DNA of 7,009 nt from Planctomycetaceae bacterium. GTDB lineage: Bacteria > Planctomycetota > Planctomycetia > Pirellulales > Pirellulaceae. Below the pieces are notes generated by a model that saw only the letters and a program-made list of their open reading frames with translations, was not told the origin of the DNA and did not search any database. Position numbers and translations under genes: made by a program. Location of the stretch: contig REEF01000448.1 of NCBI GenBank assembly GCA_007695205.1, forward strand, positions 1 to 7,009, given 5' to 3'. Of the stretch, positions 6,341 through 7,009 are shown piece by piece. Each line of letters opens with the position of its first letter. Positions within the stretch are counted from its first letter, which is position 1.

Positions 6341-6714
6341 AGCATAATCTCGCCGTACTCCAGACCACTGCTCACGTGCTAAAACGGCCGATCCATGACG
6401 TCCTGCTTCGCGATACCACCCCCTTCAAAGGCGGCAACTTACTGCGAATCGATCTTGCTGGGAAGACGAAAACCGTTCAGCGAGCGACGCATTGGCTGTC
6501 GCCCAGCCCATTCAGCGGCCACATGGACTGCTAGCATTAGTTTAGGCATTGCCGATGCTGTCTGCCAGCAGCCAACTTCGGACGAGCCGTCGTCGATAGC
6601 GTTGACTGCAACGGAAAAGAAGCCCACTACATTCTATCGAAAATCGCCCGACTACTACGTTTGGGGCGGCTTCGGTAATCATTTGCCATCCCCTGCCCGG
6701 TTGTGGTAGGTAGT

Positions 6715-6738
6715 GCCTGATAAAGGACGTTATCAGGC
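6715..6738. repeat. Perfect 9-bp inverted repeat with 6-base loop
   Basis: GCCTGATAA (6715-6723) and TTATCAGGC (6730-6738) are exact reverse complements around the loop AGGACG. No run of T follows on either strand, so it is not a typical intrinsic terminator. It may be a protein-binding palindrome, a repeat-element hairpin or a recombination-site-like structure; the sequence does not decide. Confidence 0.7.
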
Positions 6739-6827
6739 GTTATTGGGAAACCTGATCGATTGCGTCGGAAAATCACCGGTGGCGGGATTCCCGGTTTGCT
6801 GGCTGCGTGATTCGGTTGCTCGGTATC

Positions 6828-6858
6828 GCCAGCGGTTGCGTGTACCGGCGAGCGGTTG
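6828..6858. repeat. Two near-identical 11-mers spaced 20 bases
   Basis: GCCAGCGGTTG (6828-6838) and GCGAGCGGTTG (6848-6858) differ at one base and start exactly 20 bases apart, about two helical turns. This could be a pair of binding half-sites or chance in GC-rich DNA. Confidence 0.4.
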
Positions 6859-7009
6859 ATTGACGTGTCGGGTGATGACTGGGTATGTCGAGCAGGGTGC
6901 GGGCGGCGGCGGGTCAGGGATGCGTCTGGGAGATGGGCAAAACGAGAAACGAGCGGGGAACCGATGGAATTGTGTGGGGCCAACGAAACTCGGGCATTGG
7001 GGAGCGACA

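Larger units (their letters stand above)
6341..7009. other. Stretch without a supported gene; possible repeat-rich intergenic DNA
   Basis: Several short open frames cross this stretch on both strands (for example 6395-6709 plus, 6439-6627 minus, 6627-6983 minus), but none has a recognisable product or a good ribosome binding site. The minus frame at 6439-6627 has the most protein-like composition (62 codons, GTG start) yet no start signal. The plus-strand text around 6650-6740 gives a faint memory of short spurious proteins annotated in Rhodopirellula-type genomes, which would fit a dispersed repeat; this is unverified. A hairpin and a direct repeat are listed separately. No promoter for the chimeric gene was convincing. 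Confidence 0.4.

Noticed and set aside
5654..6382. Plus-strand open frame of 242 codons
   Set aside because: It is the antisense of the ATPase-methylase chimera, whose product has clear Walker A and family text; the plus-strand product has no recognisable domain and low-complexity composition.
6395..6709. Plus-strand frame of 104 codons
   Set aside because: No domain and no start signal; its last part may belong to a repeat, not to a gene.
6627..6983. Minus-strand frame of 118 codons at the right end
   Set aside because: The product is rich in Pro, Arg, Ser and Thr without domain, crosses the hairpin, and has no ribosome binding site.
1..7009. CRISPR array, tRNA, rRNA or complete insertion sequence
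   Set aside because: No regularly spaced repeats, no cloverleaf or rRNA-like text, and no transposase frame or terminal inverted repeats flanking a frame were seen.

Overview
The window reads as a piece of a moderately GC-rich bacterial chromosome, probably from a planctomycete of the Pirellula/Rhodopirellula type. That placement is an inference from gene families and from remembered resemblance of small fragments; nothing in the window (no rRNA, no tRNA, no marker gene) proves it. All convincing genes lie on the minus strand and are read from right to left.

Left part (71-3773): a two-gene operon, intact in both genes. A DUF58 protein (3773 to 2610) is followed after one base by an 845-residue membrane-anchored transglutaminase-like protein of the TgpA/DUF3488 type (2608 to 71), which starts at TTG. 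In many bacteria these two follow a MoxR-type AAA ATPase gene and are thought to act together on the cell envelope or on chaperone-like functions. Here no moxR is present upstream. The space is taken by about 320 bases of AT-richer DNA without a recognisable gene, and then by unrelated gene fragments.

Middle part (about 4090-6325): a compact mosaic of broken genes around one apparently intact toxin-antitoxin pair. From right to left (direction of transcription) there are: the first ~171 residues of an AAA ATPase, cut just after Walker A and fused in frame to ~123 residues that look like the C-terminal part of a large DNA methylase; a 22-codon stub of an antitoxin-like gene joined to it by an ATGA overlap; an unassigned stretch; a VapB-like antitoxin and a VapC PIN-domain toxin (ATGA overlap, good ribosome binding sites, all four PIN acidic residues present); then, 13 bases later, the first 130 residues of a DNA methylase with the FCGSGG cofactor motif but no catalytic motif. 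This last gene breaks at base 4210/4211 where it meets, head to head, a plus-strand remnant of a small acidic protein. So the N-terminal and C-terminal pieces of what may be the same methylase family are both here, but in the wrong order and separated by the toxin-antitoxin pair. The likely reading is a decayed defence or mobile island in which vapBC survived. A chimeric assembly must be excluded first.

Right part (6326-7009): about 680 bases with no gene I can support. It holds a perfect 9-bp inverted repeat with a 6-base loop (6715-6738) and a pair of near-identical 11-mers spaced exactly 20 bases apart. It may be intergenic repeat DNA.
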